A stretch of 64,000 nt of DNA, from positions 186,001-250,000 of the forward strand of contig NZ_CALSFP010000001.1 in the NCBI RefSeq assembly GCF_943737015.1, read 5' to 3'. A program made the position numbers and the translations under genes. The notes under the pieces were generated by a model. It ran no database searches. It saw nothing but the letters and a program-made list of their open reading frames with translations, and had not been told where the DNA came from. The first letter of the stretch is position 1. Each line of letters starts with the position of its first letter. Shown here in pieces: positions 9,894 through 18,875 of this stretch. This DNA is from Staphylococcus sp. Marseille-Q5304. GTDB taxonomy: Bacteria; Bacillota; Bacilli; Staphylococcales; Staphylococcaceae.

Positions 9894-9960
9894 CCGTTGT
9901 GATTTTGTGTTGGCTATAAGAATATTTAATAGAAGAAAATGGCAATACTTAGACATTTTA

Positions 9961-10097
9961 GGATGATATGATCTAGCACCACGATGAAGTTTGGATTCAT
10001 CGATTTCATTAACATGTCGTGACATATCATTTGTGGGTATAAGAACTTAAGTTTCCATTGGTAGTGTAAGTTGAGTCATTTTATATTCTTTATACAT
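9961..10097 (-). pseudogene. N-terminal relic of an IS1182-family transposase
   Basis: Reading from the ATG at 10097 downward gives M-Y-K-E-Y-K-M-T-Q-L-T-L-P-M-E-T, a stop, then V-L-I-P-T-N-D-M-S-R-H-V-N-E-I and, after an internal loss, L-H-R-G-A-R-S-Y-H-P-K-M. Staphylococcal IS1182-family transposases begin with this pattern. The reading frame has a nonsense codon, lacks the residues that normally separate the two blocks, and loses similarity after H-P-K-M. Only the first tenth or so of the transposase remains. Confidence 0.75.
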
Positions 10098-10306
10098 AAG
10101 GCATCTAGTTAATTTAGTTTATTTGTGGTTATTAAATTATACCTAAGGGCCTTATTTTTAAAGTATTTTAATGTAAAATTACATATAAATGTGAAGTGTT
10201 TTGGCGAGACTCTTGAGGGAACTGGACAAGCTGAAAACTACGGGCTGAAGCTGTCCCCTAAGAAAGCGAGCCAACAATACGAAGTGTAGTATAAAAAAGA
10301 AGCACT

Positions 10307-10350
10307 CAGATGAATTGAATTAAATCATCTGAGTGCTATTTTTCTGGGAT
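10307..10350 (+). terminator. Hairpin within IS relic A
   Basis: Arms AGCACTCAGATGA and TCATCTGAGTGCT with TATTTTTCT following. The same hairpin occurs inverted at 45571-45607. It could end stray transcription from cidR toward cidA. Confidence 0.6.
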
Positions 10351-10602
10351 TTATGTCCCAGTCATTTTTAAGTTTGTCACTCAAGGACTTTTTGCGGTTA
10401 TTTGATTAGTTGTAATAAATGAGGGATCGAAATCCTATGTATAATAAAATATAATATATTTCAATGTATTGAAACGTTTTCATAGATAAAAGTAATGGGT
10501 TATATTGAAAATATATATTTTTATTATAAAAGTTCGTGTTTTATACTAGTTGATGTGATAAAACAACAGCAAATGCGAATTCTTATAAAAGGGATGATGC
10601 GA

Positions 10603-10989
10603 ATGCAACTCGTTCAAAAGGCAGTGAGAGTCATTATACAAGCTGCAATCATAATGTGCATTACGTATGTAGGTAATGTTTTGCAGCAGTTTTTCCATAT
10701 ACCTATTGCAGGCAGTATTGTAGGATTAATTTTGTTTTTCGTTCTTTTACAATTAAAAGTAATCCCGCCTAAATGGATTGACGAAGGTGCTAATTTCTTC
10801 TTAACGACGATGGTTTTTTTCTTTATTCCATCGGTAGTAGGGGTAATGGACATATTTTCAGAAATTAATATGAACTTCATCTTATTCTTTTCTATGATAT
10901 TAATCGGAACTTGTTGTGTAGCTTTATTATCAGGTTTCATTGCGGATAAGATGGTTTGTAAATGGAAATATGGGAATGGTGACAGTTAA
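10603..10989 (+). CDS. cidA: Holin-like protein CidA
   Basis: A 128-aa membrane protein of the CidA/LrgA family with four hydrophobic segments and family motifs I-P-I-A-G-S-I-V-G-L, E-G-A-N-F-F-L and M-V-F-F-F-I-P-S-V-V-G. In S. aureus CidA promotes murein hydrolase activity and lysis and affects biofilm eDNA. Upstream ATGs are in frame, but the ATG at 10603 has AAAAGGG (10587-10593) 9 nt away and gives the family length (about 131 aa). cidB starts at the base after its stop codon. Confidence 0.93.
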   Translation: MQLVQKAVRVIIQAAIIMCITYVGNVLQQFFHIPIAGSIVGLILFFVLLQLKVIPPKWIDEGANFFLTTMVFFFIPSVVGVMDIFSEINMNFILFFSMILIGTCCVALLSGFIADKMVCKWKYGNGDS

Positions 10990-11676
10990 ATGATAATATT
11001 TCAATCTATAATTATGATTCTATTAACGATTATCATGTATGTTGTCGCCAAGAAATTACAAGAAAAATTCAAAAGTCCATTTCTCAACCCTGCACTTATT
11101 TCCGCAATAGGCATCATCGTGATTTTATTATTTTCCCATAAAAATTATCACGATTATATGGTCGGTGGAAAATGGATTAATCAATTATTGAGCTGTACAG
11201 TGGTATGTTTAGCATATCCTTTATACCAAAATCGTCATAAAATATTAGCTTATTCAAAGGTAATATTTACGAGCGTTTGTTCAGCTGTAATTATGAATTT
11301 CTTATTCGTGTATATAGTATTGAAGTTATTTGGCTATTCAAAAGAGGTTATAGTAACAATGTTACCGCGTTCTATTACAGCTGCAGTTGGAATTGAAGTT
11401 TCGCATCAATTAGGTGGAACGGATACTCTGACTGTCATGTTTATTATTACGACAGGGCTTGTAGGTAGCATAGCGGGTTCCTATTTAGTGAGGATAGGAC
11501 GCTTTGAAACTTCAATTGCCAAGGGATTAACATACGGCAATGCTTCACATGCATTTGGTACAGCGCGTGCACTCGAAATTGATTTAGAATCAGGTGCTTA
11601 TAGTTCCATTGGTATGATACTCACTGCAGTCTTAAGTTCAATCTTTTTACCGATACTCATCCTTATTTTATATTAA
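10990..11676 (+). CDS. cidB: LrgB-family membrane protein CidB
   Basis: A 228-aa polytopic LrgB-family protein and the partner of CidA. Visible features are P-F-L-N-P-A-L-I-S near residue 35 and, toward the C-terminus, the conserved [10 protein letters not shown]. The ATG follows the cidA TAA with no gap, which implies translational coupling. cidC starts 94 bp downstream. Confidence 0.93.
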   Translation: MIIFQSIIMILLTIIMYVVAKKLQEKFKSPFLNPALISAIGIIVILLFSHKNYHDYMVGGKWINQLLSCTVVCLAYPLYQNRHKILAYSKVIFTSVCSAVIMNFLFVYIVLKLFGYSKEVIVTMLPRSITAAVGIEVSHQLGGTDTLTVMFIITTGLVGSIAGSYLVRIGRFETSIAKGLTYGNASHAFGTARALEIDLESGAYSSIGMILTAVLSSIFLPILILILY

Positions 11677-11770
11677 TAAGCAAATCGTTGTTTTGATTCA
11701 AAATAGAATGGTATTTATAATTATGATGTTATACTAAAATTATTGAAATTTGAAAGGGGCTATTTTAACG

Positions 11771-13513
11771 ATGGCAAAGATTAAGGCAAATTATGCATTA
11801 GTTAAAGCTTTAGAAGCATGGGATATTGATCACTTATATGGTATTCCAGGTGACTCTATTGATGCGGTAGTCGATAGTTTAAGAACAGTAAGAGATAGTT
11901 TTGACTTCGTACATGTACGTCACGAAGAAGTTGCAAGTTTAGCAGCAGCAAGTTATACAAAATTAACTGGTAAAATCGGAGTAGCGTTAAGTATCGGCGG
12001 ACCAGGTGTTGTTCATTTATTAAACGGTATGTACGACGCAAAATTAGATAATGTACCACAACTTATTTTAGCAGGACAAACTGATAGTACAGCACTAGGT
12101 ACAAAAGCTTTCCAAGAAACTGATATTCCTAAAATGGTACAAGACGTTGCAGTTTATAGCCATCAAATTTCTGAAAATGATAAAGATATTTACGGTATTG
12201 TAAATGAAGCAATTCACACAGCTTACGAGAAAAAAGGTGTATCTGTACTGATCTTACCGAACGACTTATTATCAAGAAAAGTAAAAGATACAACAAATAA
12301 AGCAGTTGATACTGCACCACCAGCACGTGTAATTCCAAAACCACGTAGCATTAGAAAAGCAACTAAATTAATTAACAAGAGTAAACGCCCAGTTATGTTA
12401 CTTGGATTAGGAGCTAAAAAAGCTTCTGACGAAGTACGTGAATTTATTGAAGCGGCTAAAATCCCTACAATTATCACACTTCCAGCGAAAGGAATCTTAC
12501 CTGATTCACATCCTTACAATCTAGGTAACTTAGGTAAAATTGGTACAAAAACATCTTATCAAACAATCCAAGATGCAGATTTACTCATCATGGTAGGTAC
12601 AAACTATCCATATGTAGATTATCTACCTAAGAAAAATATTAAAGCGATTCAAATAGATAATAATGAAGAAAATATTGGACACCGTTTCGACATTAATGTA
12701 GGTATCCACAGTGATAGTAAATTAGCTTTACAACAATTAACTGATTCAGTTAAACATGTTTCAAATCGTGACTTCCTAAACAAAACATTAGAAAGAAAAG
12801 CAACGTGGGATTCATGGATGGCAGAAGACATGCAAAATGAAAGCTCACCAATTCGTCCAGAACGTTTAATGGATTCAATCAACCAAGTGAGAAAAGACGA
12901 TGCGATCTTCTCAATCGACGTTGGCACTTCAACAGTATGGTCAACACGTTATTTAAACCTAACTGTTAACAATAGATTTATCATTTCAAGTTGGTTAGGT
13001 ACAATGGGCTGTGCTTTACCAGGTGCAATCGCAGCTAAACGTGCATATCCAAACCGTCAAGTTGTAGGTATTGCCGGCGACGGTGCATTCCAAATGGTAA
13101 TGCAAGACTTCGCAACTGCAGTACAATACGATTTACCAATGACAATTTTCGTATTAAACAACGAACAATTATCATTTATCAAGTATGAGCAACAAGCAGC
13201 AGGTGAATTAGAATACGCAATTGACTTCACTGATATGGACTTAGCTAAATTTGCTGAAAGCTGTGGCGGTGTAGGTTACACATTAAAAGATCCAAGCAGA
13301 ATCGACGAAGTAGTTGAAGAAGCAATGGCTCAAAATAGACCTACAATCGTTAATGTTTATGTAGACCCAACAGCTGCTCCATTACCAGGTAAAATCGTTA
13401 AAGACGAAGCGATGAACTATGGTAAATGGGCTTACCGTTCAATCACTGAAGATAAGAAATTAGACTTTGATGAAATCCCACCAATGTCAACTGCAATTAG
13501 AAGATTCTTCTAA
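11771..13513 (+). CDS. cidC: Pyruvate oxidase CidC (pyruvate:menaquinone oxidoreductase)
   Basis: A 580-aa TPP/FAD enzyme that decarboxylates pyruvate to acetate and CO2, feeding electrons to menaquinone during overflow metabolism. The three-domain TPP-enzyme layout is clear: N-terminal Pyr domain with G-I-P-G-D-S and the H-E-E catalytic glutamate; central FAD domain; C-terminal PP domain with G-D-G-A-F-Q-M...N-N. The ATG at 11771 lies 11 nt after AAAGGGG; an in-frame TTG at 11750 overlaps that site and is rejected. Size agrees with S. aureus CidC (579 aa). It probably shares a transcript with cidAB. Confidence 0.95.
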   Translation: MAKIKANYALVKALEAWDIDHLYGIPGDSIDAVVDSLRTVRDSFDFVHVRHEEVASLAAASYTKLTGKIGVALSIGGPGVVHLLNGMYDAKLDNVPQLILAGQTDSTALGTKAFQETDIPKMVQDVAVYSHQISENDKDIYGIVNEAIHTAYEKKGVSVLILPNDLLSRKVKDTTNKAVDTAPPARVIPKPRSIRKATKLINKSKRPVMLLGLGAKKASDEVREFIEAAKIPTIITLPAKGILPDSHPYNLGNLGKIGTKTSYQTIQDADLLIMVGTNYPYVDYLPKKNIKAIQIDNNEENIGHRFDINVGIHSDSKLALQQLTDSVKHVSNRDFLNKTLERKATWDSWMAEDMQNESSPIRPERLMDSINQVRKDDAIFSIDVGTSTVWSTRYLNLTVNNRFIISSWLGTMGCALPGAIAAKRAYPNRQVVGIAGDGAFQMVMQDFATAVQYDLPMTIFVLNNEQLSFIKYEQQAAGELEYAIDFTDMDLAKFAESCGGVGYTLKDPSRIDEVVEEAMAQNRPTIVNVYVDPTAAPLPGKIVKDEAMNYGKWAYRSITEDKKLDFDEIPPMSTAIRRFF

Positions 13514-13534
13514 GATATAGATTTAATGATTATA

Positions 13535-13576
13535 CTACCTTCGAAGCACATCATGTGTGTTTCGAAGGTTTTTTTA
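13535..13576 (+). terminator. Terminator of the cid operon
   Basis: ACCTTCGAAGCACA and TGTGTTTCGAAGGT flank a short loop and run into TTTTTTT. Confidence 0.85.
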
Positions 13577-13626
13577 TGTTCAAAATAATAGAATTATACT
13601 CGATTAATAGTTTAATTAGAAATTTA

Positions 13627-13641
13627 TTTTTCTGAAAAATC
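13627..13641 (+). promoter_or_regulatory. CodY-box-like motif upstream of YfcC-type transporter
   Basis: ATTTTTCTGAAAAAT matches 13 of 15 positions of the CodY consensus AATTTTCWGAAAATT. A second half-site-like TCTGAAAAG follows. It lies 110 bp before the transporter start. Confidence 0.4.
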
Positions 13642-13750
13642 TGAAAAGTAGTTGAGTTCGTTTCAAGGAAAGTGTAAGTTATAAAAAAGAATACTTTTGA
13701 GAATGTAATAAATTTTGTATAAAGCAAGAACCTAGGGGAGAGGGTTAACT

Positions 13751-15145
13751 ATGATAAAAGAGAAAATGAATAAACTGAATTTAAAAATGCCTCACACATA
13801 TGCTTTATTATTAATCATTATTAGTCTTGCGGCGTTAATGACCTATTTAATTCCTGCTGGGGAGTATAAGCGTCAAAAGAAAGAAGGCGAAACGCAAGTT
13901 GTGTCAGGTACATATCATCACATTGAGCAACATGGTGCACATTTTTTAGATATATTTCGTGCCTTTCCAGAAGGTCTTATTTCAGGTGGAGAAATTGTGT
14001 TTTATATCTTTTTAGTTGGTGGTGCTTTTGGAATTGTACATAAAACAGGTGCATTTGAAAATGGTGTGAATAAAATGATGCAAGTCCTAGGAGCATATAA
14101 AGTATTAATGATTCCAATAACGATGATTATTTTTTCAATATTAGGCTTTTCCATTGGTTTGGCTGAAGAAACAATAATATTTGTGCCTATCGGTATTATT
14201 ATTGCACGTAGTTTAGGATATGATGCGATGACTGGTACAGCGATGATTATACTAGGAGCAGCGAGTGGCTTTCTCGGAGGGATGTTGAATCCATTCACTG
14301 TCGGTGTTGCTCAAACAGTTGCCGAGTTACCGATGTTTTCTGGTTGGGGATTACGCTCTATCATCTATATCTTTATATTAATTGCGGCTATTTCAACGGT
14401 TATGCTATATGCACGTAGTATCAAACATGATAAGACAAAAAGTATTGTATACGAATTAGAACAAAAAGAACGTGCAGACGTTGAAACGCAATCTACATTA
14501 AATTTTAGCAAAAGACAATTAAGTTGTTTAATTGTGATTGTCCTTACGATTGTTTTCAATATCTTTGGCATATTTATGTATGGGTGGTCATTTAATCAGA
14601 TGAGCGCTAATTTCGTTCTCGCCGGTATTATTGCAGGCATCATTGGTGGGTTAGGATTAAATGGTACATTTGATGCCATGATTGAGGGTATGAGAGATAT
14701 TTTATTCGGTGCAATGGTTGTAGGTTTTGCTAAAGGTATAGTAGTTATATTAGAAGATGGGAAAGTCATTGATACGATTGTGCACAGTATGGCAATGTTA
14801 TTAGAAAGTGTGCCAGCTTCAATCGTGATTATCTTAATGTTTGGGTTACAATTTCTATTGAATTTCTTTATCCCTTCAGGTTCAGGACAAGCCTTAACAA
14901 CGATGCCGATTATGGTACCGATATCGGATTTATTAAATATTAACCGTCAACTCACAGTCCTCGCATTTCAATATGGAGATGCGATTAGTAACGTGTTATT
15001 CCCAACATCTGCCATCTTAATGGGAACGTTAGCTGTTGCAAAAATTAGCTATACACAATGGCTTAAGTTTGTATGGAAACTGCTCATCGTTTGGGTTATT
15101 ATTTGTTGCTTAGGTATGTCAATTGCTTTAATTATAGGATATTAA
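13751..15145 (+). CDS. YfcC-family (DcuC/ArsB superfamily) basic amino acid or dicarboxylate transporter
   Basis: A 464-aa polytopic membrane protein of the YfcC/UIT family. It has about twelve hydrophobic segments, a Y-L-I-P-A-G-E-Y motif after the first, and G-F-S-I-G-L-A-E-E-T-I-I-F and F-F-I-P-S-G-S-G-Q-A motifs. Family members move C4-dicarboxylates, citrulline/ornithine or other amino acids; substrate is not determinable. The ATG follows GGGGAGAGGG closely. A CodY-box-like site upstream suggests amino-acid-responsive repression. Confidence 0.85.
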   Translation: MIKEKMNKLNLKMPHTYALLLIIISLAALMTYLIPAGEYKRQKKEGETQVVSGTYHHIEQHGAHFLDIFRAFPEGLISGGEIVFYIFLVGGAFGIVHKTGAFENGVNKMMQVLGAYKVLMIPITMIIFSILGFSIGLAEETIIFVPIGIIIARSLGYDAMTGTAMIILGAASGFLGGMLNPFTVGVAQTVAELPMFSGWGLRSIIYIFILIAAISTVMLYARSIKHDKTKSIVYELEQKERADVETQSTLNFSKRQLSCLIVIVLTIVFNIFGIFMYGWSFNQMSANFVLAGIIAGIIGGLGLNGTFDAMIEGMRDILFGAMVVGFAKGIVVILEDGKVIDTIVHSMAMLLESVPASIVIILMFGLQFLLNFFIPSGSGQALTTMPIMVPISDLLNINRQLTVLAFQYGDAISNVLFPTSAILMGTLAVAKISYTQWLKFVWKLLIVWVIICCLGMSIALIIGY

Positions 15146-15159
15146 TACATTTTGGTGAG

Positions 15160-15292
15160 GAACATCTATATCAAAAATCGTTTGCAGTAAATCATTTTCG
15201 TTAATTATGAAATTATTGCTTAATTTTTAAAATGTTACACATATTTAAATGCGATTGTAACTTTTGATTTAATGGTATAGGTGTTCTTTTTA
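15160..15292 (+). terminator. Large two-tier stem-loop ending in a T tract
   Basis: Outer arms GAACATCTATA (15160-15170) and TATAGGTGTTC (15276-15286) pair with one mismatch; inner arms ATCAAAA and TTTTGAT pair at 15170-15176/15262-15268. TTTTTAT follows the outer arm. It may be a long-looped terminator or a small structured RNA. Confidence 0.4.
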
Positions 15293-15387
15293 TATGAGTA
15301 AGTTATAATATAACTGGATAGTAATTAAAGTGGTATAGCGTATTAAATGAGTAGGAATTAGTTGTGATTTGCACTTCAAACAATAGA

Positions 15388-15720
15388 TTAACTTATAAAA
15401 AATACATGACCATTCTGAATATTACTATCCAAAGGCCATGTATGATGTGAAACTGTATGATTTATATCAGTCATTTGAACTGAATTCGAAGGTTTCTCCT
15501 GATTTGGCAATTCTTCTGAGTTCGGTGAAATATGCGTCGTGTTAGAAGCTTCACTGTTATTTAGAAGCTCACGATCGTGTAAATAACCCCCATCAAGGAC
15601 AGCACCTTTCATATCATTTCCTTGCAAACTACCAATGAGAATCATCAATAAGTATCCAGTACAGAGGATTAATACAATTGCAAGGTAAATTGAAACAACT
15701 AGTTTAACTTGTTTACTCAT
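15388..15720 (-). CDS. Small single-span membrane protein, unknown function
   Basis: I do not recognise this 110-aa protein. It begins with a short basic N-terminus and one hydrophobic segment (about residues 7-31), followed by a hydrophilic Asn/Ser/His-rich tail of about 75 residues with no cysteine. That suggests one transmembrane helix or an uncleaved signal. The ATG at 15720 is backed by AGGAGG 7 nt upstream, a very good site, so it is likely real. It is divergent from the capsule operon across about 460 bp, which makes a capsule-related or regulatory role possible but unproven. Confidence 0.65.
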   Translation of the reverse strand: MSKQVKLVVSIYLAIVLILCTGYLLMILIGSLQGNDMKGAVLDGGYLHDRELLNNSEASNTTHISPNSEELPNQEKPSNSVQMTDINHTVSHHTWPLDSNIQNGHVFFIS

Positions 15721-16178
15721 GTTCTGCCTCCTAAATAGGTCGTAAGGAAAGTATTATAAATAAGTTAACATTTAAGTTTTAATATGTTGTAAAGATGCAG
15801 TAAATTTTTTGTTTTTATGAATATATTAAAGTTTGGAAGGAGGAAATATAAATTTATTAAATATACATATAAAATCTCTTACATATTTATTAATGTATAA
15901 GTCTGATTTTCAGGGGTTTTAAGGTTAGGTAAGTGTAATTAGACACACTTTGTAAATCTAAGTTTACAAAAAGTTAATAAAAAACTAAAACTTTTAAAAC
16001 CAAATCAATAACAACATGATAGCATTACACTATTAGAAGGTGGGGTCTATTTATTTAGTCCCAAAAGCCTTTCAAATAAACGCATATTTGTGTGTTTTGA
16101 AACTTTTATTTTAGACTACATATTGTTTTGTAAAACTGAATATAAAATGTAAATACGTTGATGAAAAGAGGGAAAACA
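15721..16178. other. Divergent intergenic region upstream of capsule operon
   Basis: 458 bp, AT-rich. It holds two adjacent inverted repeats: an imperfect AGTGTAATTAGACACACT (15932-15949) and TTGTAAA-6 bp-TTTACAA (15950-15969), plus TTTCAAA/TTTGAAA arms near 16070-16105. These are candidate operators for the cap genes. No convincing sigma-A promoter was picked out. Confidence 0.5.
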
Positions 16179-17336
16179 TTGCCACTTATCATAATTTGTG
16201 TAGGACTTATTCTATGGTTAGGCATTATTGAGAAGAGAAGACACGCTAACCGATTAGAGAGAATTCCTATTCGTATAAATATAAATGGTATTAGAGGAAA
16301 ATCAACAATTACCAGATTGATTTACAGTATCTTGCGTGAAGATCAGTATCGTGTTATTGGCAAAACTACAGGTACTGATGCAAGAATGTTATATTGGTTC
16401 ACGCCAAGAGAATATCCGGTATACAGAAAACCTCAAGGTGCTAATATTGGCGAACAAAGAGATATCGTTCGTAAAGTTGTAAAACAAAAAGGAAACGCCT
16501 TAGTAAATGAATGTATGGCGGTTAATCCAGATTATCAAATTACCTTCCAGAAAGAATTGGTTAAAGCCAATATTGGCGTTATCGTCAACGTGATGGAAGA
16601 CCATATGGATGTTTTAGGTCCAACATTAGATGAAGTTGCTCAAGCCTTTAAAGCGACAATTCCGTATAAAGGACATTTAATTGTAATGAAAGATGATTAT
16701 ACGGATTATTTCGCTAAAGTAGCCAAGCGACGTAAGACTAAACTTATCGTTGTCGATAAAGATGATGTACCAGAATCATTCTTAAGAAAATTTGATTACA
16801 TTGTCTTTCCTGATAATGTTGCAATCGCTATGGGGGTTGCAGAAGCATTAGGTATAGATAGAGATACAGCATTACGTGGTATGTTAAACGCGCCACCAGA
16901 TGTCGGTGCGGTTGAAGTTAAATACTTCAATGCAAACAATACTACGAATGTTTATGTTAATGCTTTTGCAGCTAACGAGCCTCAATCCACAAAGGCAATA
17001 TTAAACAAAGTTGAGTCATACAACTATCCTTATCAGAAGAAAGTCATTGTATTAAACTGTCGTTCAGACAGGATTGATAGAACAAGACAATTCGTTGAAG
17101 ACTTTGTTAAAGATGTTGAATTTGATACATTGATTTGTACTGGAAAGAGTACGCAATTAGTTACACAAGTCATGAATGAATTACCAGAAAAAAGATATTT
17201 GAATTTCGAAGGCAAAAACATCAAAGCTGTTCAAGAAGCTTTATATGAAGAGTCACAAAACGCATTAATCTTTTGTGTAGGTAATATTCACGGACCAGGT
17301 AAAGAAATAGCGCAATATATAGAAGGGATCAAATAA
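16179..17336 (+). CDS. capB: Poly-gamma-glutamate synthase ATPase subunit CapB/PgsB
   Basis: A 385-aa amide ligase related to Mur ligases that polymerises glutamate through gamma-carboxyl linkages at the membrane. An N-terminal hydrophobic segment is followed by the ATP-binding loop N-G-I-R-G-K-S-T (residues 36-43), then the family E-C-M-A-V-N-P, N-V-M-E-D-H-M-D-V-L-G and C-terminal G-N-I-H-G-P-G motifs. I choose the TTG at 16179, 6 nt after GAGGG (16168-16172); the ATG at 16161 overlaps the site region and lacks its own. capC begins two bases after the stop. Confidence 0.93.
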   Translation: MPLIIICVGLILWLGIIEKRRHANRLERIPIRININGIRGKSTITRLIYSILREDQYRVIGKTTGTDARMLYWFTPREYPVYRKPQGANIGEQRDIVRKVVKQKGNALVNECMAVNPDYQITFQKELVKANIGVIVNVMEDHMDVLGPTLDEVAQAFKATIPYKGHLIVMKDDYTDYFAKVAKRRKTKLIVVDKDDVPESFLRKFDYIVFPDNVAIAMGVAEALGIDRDTALRGMLNAPPDVGAVEVKYFNANNTTNVYVNAFAANEPQSTKAILNKVESYNYPYQKKVIVLNCRSDRIDRTRQFVEDFVKDVEFDTLICTGKSTQLVTQVMNELPEKRYLNFEGKNIKAVQEALYEESQNALIFCVGNIHGPGKEIAQYIEGIK

Positions 17337-17337
17337 T

Positions 17338-17790
17338 ATGATAGGTTCAGAGTTATATTTTTCATTATTTGTAGGCATCGTACTTAGTTTAATCTTTGCT
17401 GAAAAGTTCGGTATTAGTCCAGCAGGTCTTGTTGTACCTGGGTATTTAGCATTAATTTTCGACCAACCAGTTATGTTATTATCCGTACTTATCATAAGCT
17501 GTATTACATATTTCATTGTTAATCACGGCGTAAGTAAATTCGTCATTTTATATGGACGTAGGAAATTCGCTGCAATGATACTTACGGGTATGGTTTTGAA
17601 ATTTATATTCGACCTCATTTATCCACTCACGCCATTTGAAATGGTTGAGATGTCAGGTATCGGGGTTGTTATTCCAGGAATCATCGCTAATACGATTCAA
17701 AAACAAGGTGTTATTATCACTTTATCTACATGTATGTTATTAACATGTATTACTTACGTCATCTTATTCTTTTATAGCTTTATCAATTAG
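17338..17790 (+). CDS. capC: Poly-gamma-glutamate synthase membrane subunit CapC/PgsC
   Basis: A 150-aa protein that is almost entirely hydrophobic, with about four to five helices, of the CapC/PgsC family. It is the membrane partner of CapB in the polymerase complex. The characteristic stretch G-I-S-P-A-G-L-V-V-P-G-Y-L-A-L lies near residue 25. One base separates the capB stop from its ATG. Length is normal. Confidence 0.93.
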   Translation: MIGSELYFSLFVGIVLSLIFAEKFGISPAGLVVPGYLALIFDQPVMLLSVLIISCITYFIVNHGVSKFVILYGRRKFAAMILTGMVLKFIFDLIYPLTPFEMVEMSGIGVVIPGIIANTIQKQGVIITLSTCMLLTCITYVILFFYSFIN

Positions 17791-17804
17791 TAAGGAGTAT
17801 GAAA

Positions 17805-18875
17805 ATGAAGCAATCTAAACGATTATCCATAGATGAACGTGTTCTAAAATGGACAAAACGGCATAAAAAGAGAAATTCTCTTTATACAGGTATTATCTTA
17901 ATAGTGGCCATTGTACTGATTGTGTTTGTGATGTCATCAGAAAAAATACAACCGGTTAAAGCTATGAGTAAAGCGCAAGGCGATATAAGAATGACGTATT
18001 TAGGCAACATTGAATTGAATAAACATATTCGAAAAAATAATATACACAAATCATTCAGTGCAGTTTCAGATATTTTAAAAGGAAGCGATTTTTCTACTGC
18101 TAGTTTGAATTATTCTAAGTTCTCTAAAAATAAGAAGAAAGATATCAATTCAAATATAGAAAACGTTATGTTTTTAAAAGATTTGAACATAAAGAGTTTA
18201 AATATTATAAACCAAGTTACAGACAATATCACAGCTAGAGATTTCGGTAGGGCAGTTGATGCTCAAGTTGGCGAAAATTATTTAACTGGTAACGGGTCAA
18301 ATCCTATTAACAGTAAAACTGTACAACAAACAGTTAAGAATAAGAAAGTCGCTAATGTTTCATTTACTGATGTAGAATCTGATTACACAGATCCATTGAA
18401 AAATACTACTTCAATTAGTTTAGAACCAAGAATATTTATTCCATTGGTTAAGAAATTGAAAGAAAATAATGATTTCGTGGTTGTAAATGTTGATTGGGGT
18501 ATTACAGATGAAAGAAACGTAACAACAAGACAAAGAGAATATGCACATGCACTTGCTGATGCTGGCGCAGATGTCATTATTGGTCACAACAGTGTACCAC
18601 AACAAATAGAACACTATAAAAACACAGACATCTTCTATAGTTTAGGTAACGTGACGTCTGAAGGTTTCCTTTCTAAGAAAAAACATGGCTTAGCAGTTCA
18701 GCAGAATTGGAAAGGAAAACATTCTAAATTCATGATAACGCCAATTAAGTCACAGTCAGGTCAAATTACTGCAGATAAACCAAATAAAGTTGAAGAAATT
18801 AAGCTATTGAATAATCTTGAAAGTAAAAGCGTTAACCTTAAAAAAGAGAATGGAGGTTATGTATATGAAAATTAA
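17805..18875 (+). CDS. capA: Poly-gamma-glutamate biosynthesis protein CapA, divergent metallophosphatase-like
   Basis: A 356-aa CapA/PgsA homologue anchored by one N-terminal helix (about residues 28-46) with an external calcineurin-like domain; it takes part in polyglutamate export/synthesis. The ATG at 17805 has AAGGAG 7 nt away; the ATG at 17799 is too close. It is shorter than Bacillus CapA (about 411 aa), and canonical metal-site residues are replaced: V-G-D-I is L-G-N-I (Asn68), N-N-H-M-T-D is N-Q-V-T-D (136-140), H-W-G is D-W-G (Asp230) and G-H-H-P-H is G-H-N-S-V (260-264). It overlaps capE by 11 bp. Confidence 0.88.
   Translation: MKQSKRLSIDERVLKWTKRHKKRNSLYTGIILIVAIVLIVFVMSSEKIQPVKAMSKAQGDIRMTYLGNIELNKHIRKNNIHKSFSAVSDILKGSDFSTASLNYSKFSKNKKKDINSNIENVMFLKDLNIKSLNIINQVTDNITARDFGRAVDAQVGENYLTGNGSNPINSKTVQQTVKNKKVANVSFTDVESDYTDPLKNTTSISLEPRIFIPLVKKLKENNDFVVVNVDWGITDERNVTTRQREYAHALADAGADVIIGHNSVPQQIEHYKNTDIFYSLGNVTSEGFLSKKKHGLAVQQNWKGKHSKFMITPIKSQSGQITADKPNKVEEIKLLNNLESKSVNLKKENGGYVYEN

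Larger units (their letters stand above)
9961..10375 (-). mobile_element. Degenerate IS1182-type element end (copy A)
   Basis: The transposase fragment plus about 280 bp of upstream element DNA (10098-10375). That upstream part matches the reverse complement of 45520-45790 closely, including the blocks around 10203-10270 and the hairpin at 10307-10345. The other end of the element and the rest of the transposase are missing. Boundaries are approximate. Confidence 0.7.
9894..10602. other. Intergenic region cidR-cidA
   Basis: 709 bp with no intact gene. The first two thirds are an IS1182-type relic on the minus strand. The remaining 230 bp before cidA should carry the cidABC promoter and a cre-like palindrome TTGAAACGTTTTCA (10469-10482) that misses the cre consensus at two positions. 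Confidence 0.6.

Noticed and set aside
10495..10602. N-terminal extension of CidA by 36 residues
   Set aside because: No ribosome site before it; the ATG at 10603 gives the family length and has AAAAGGG in place.
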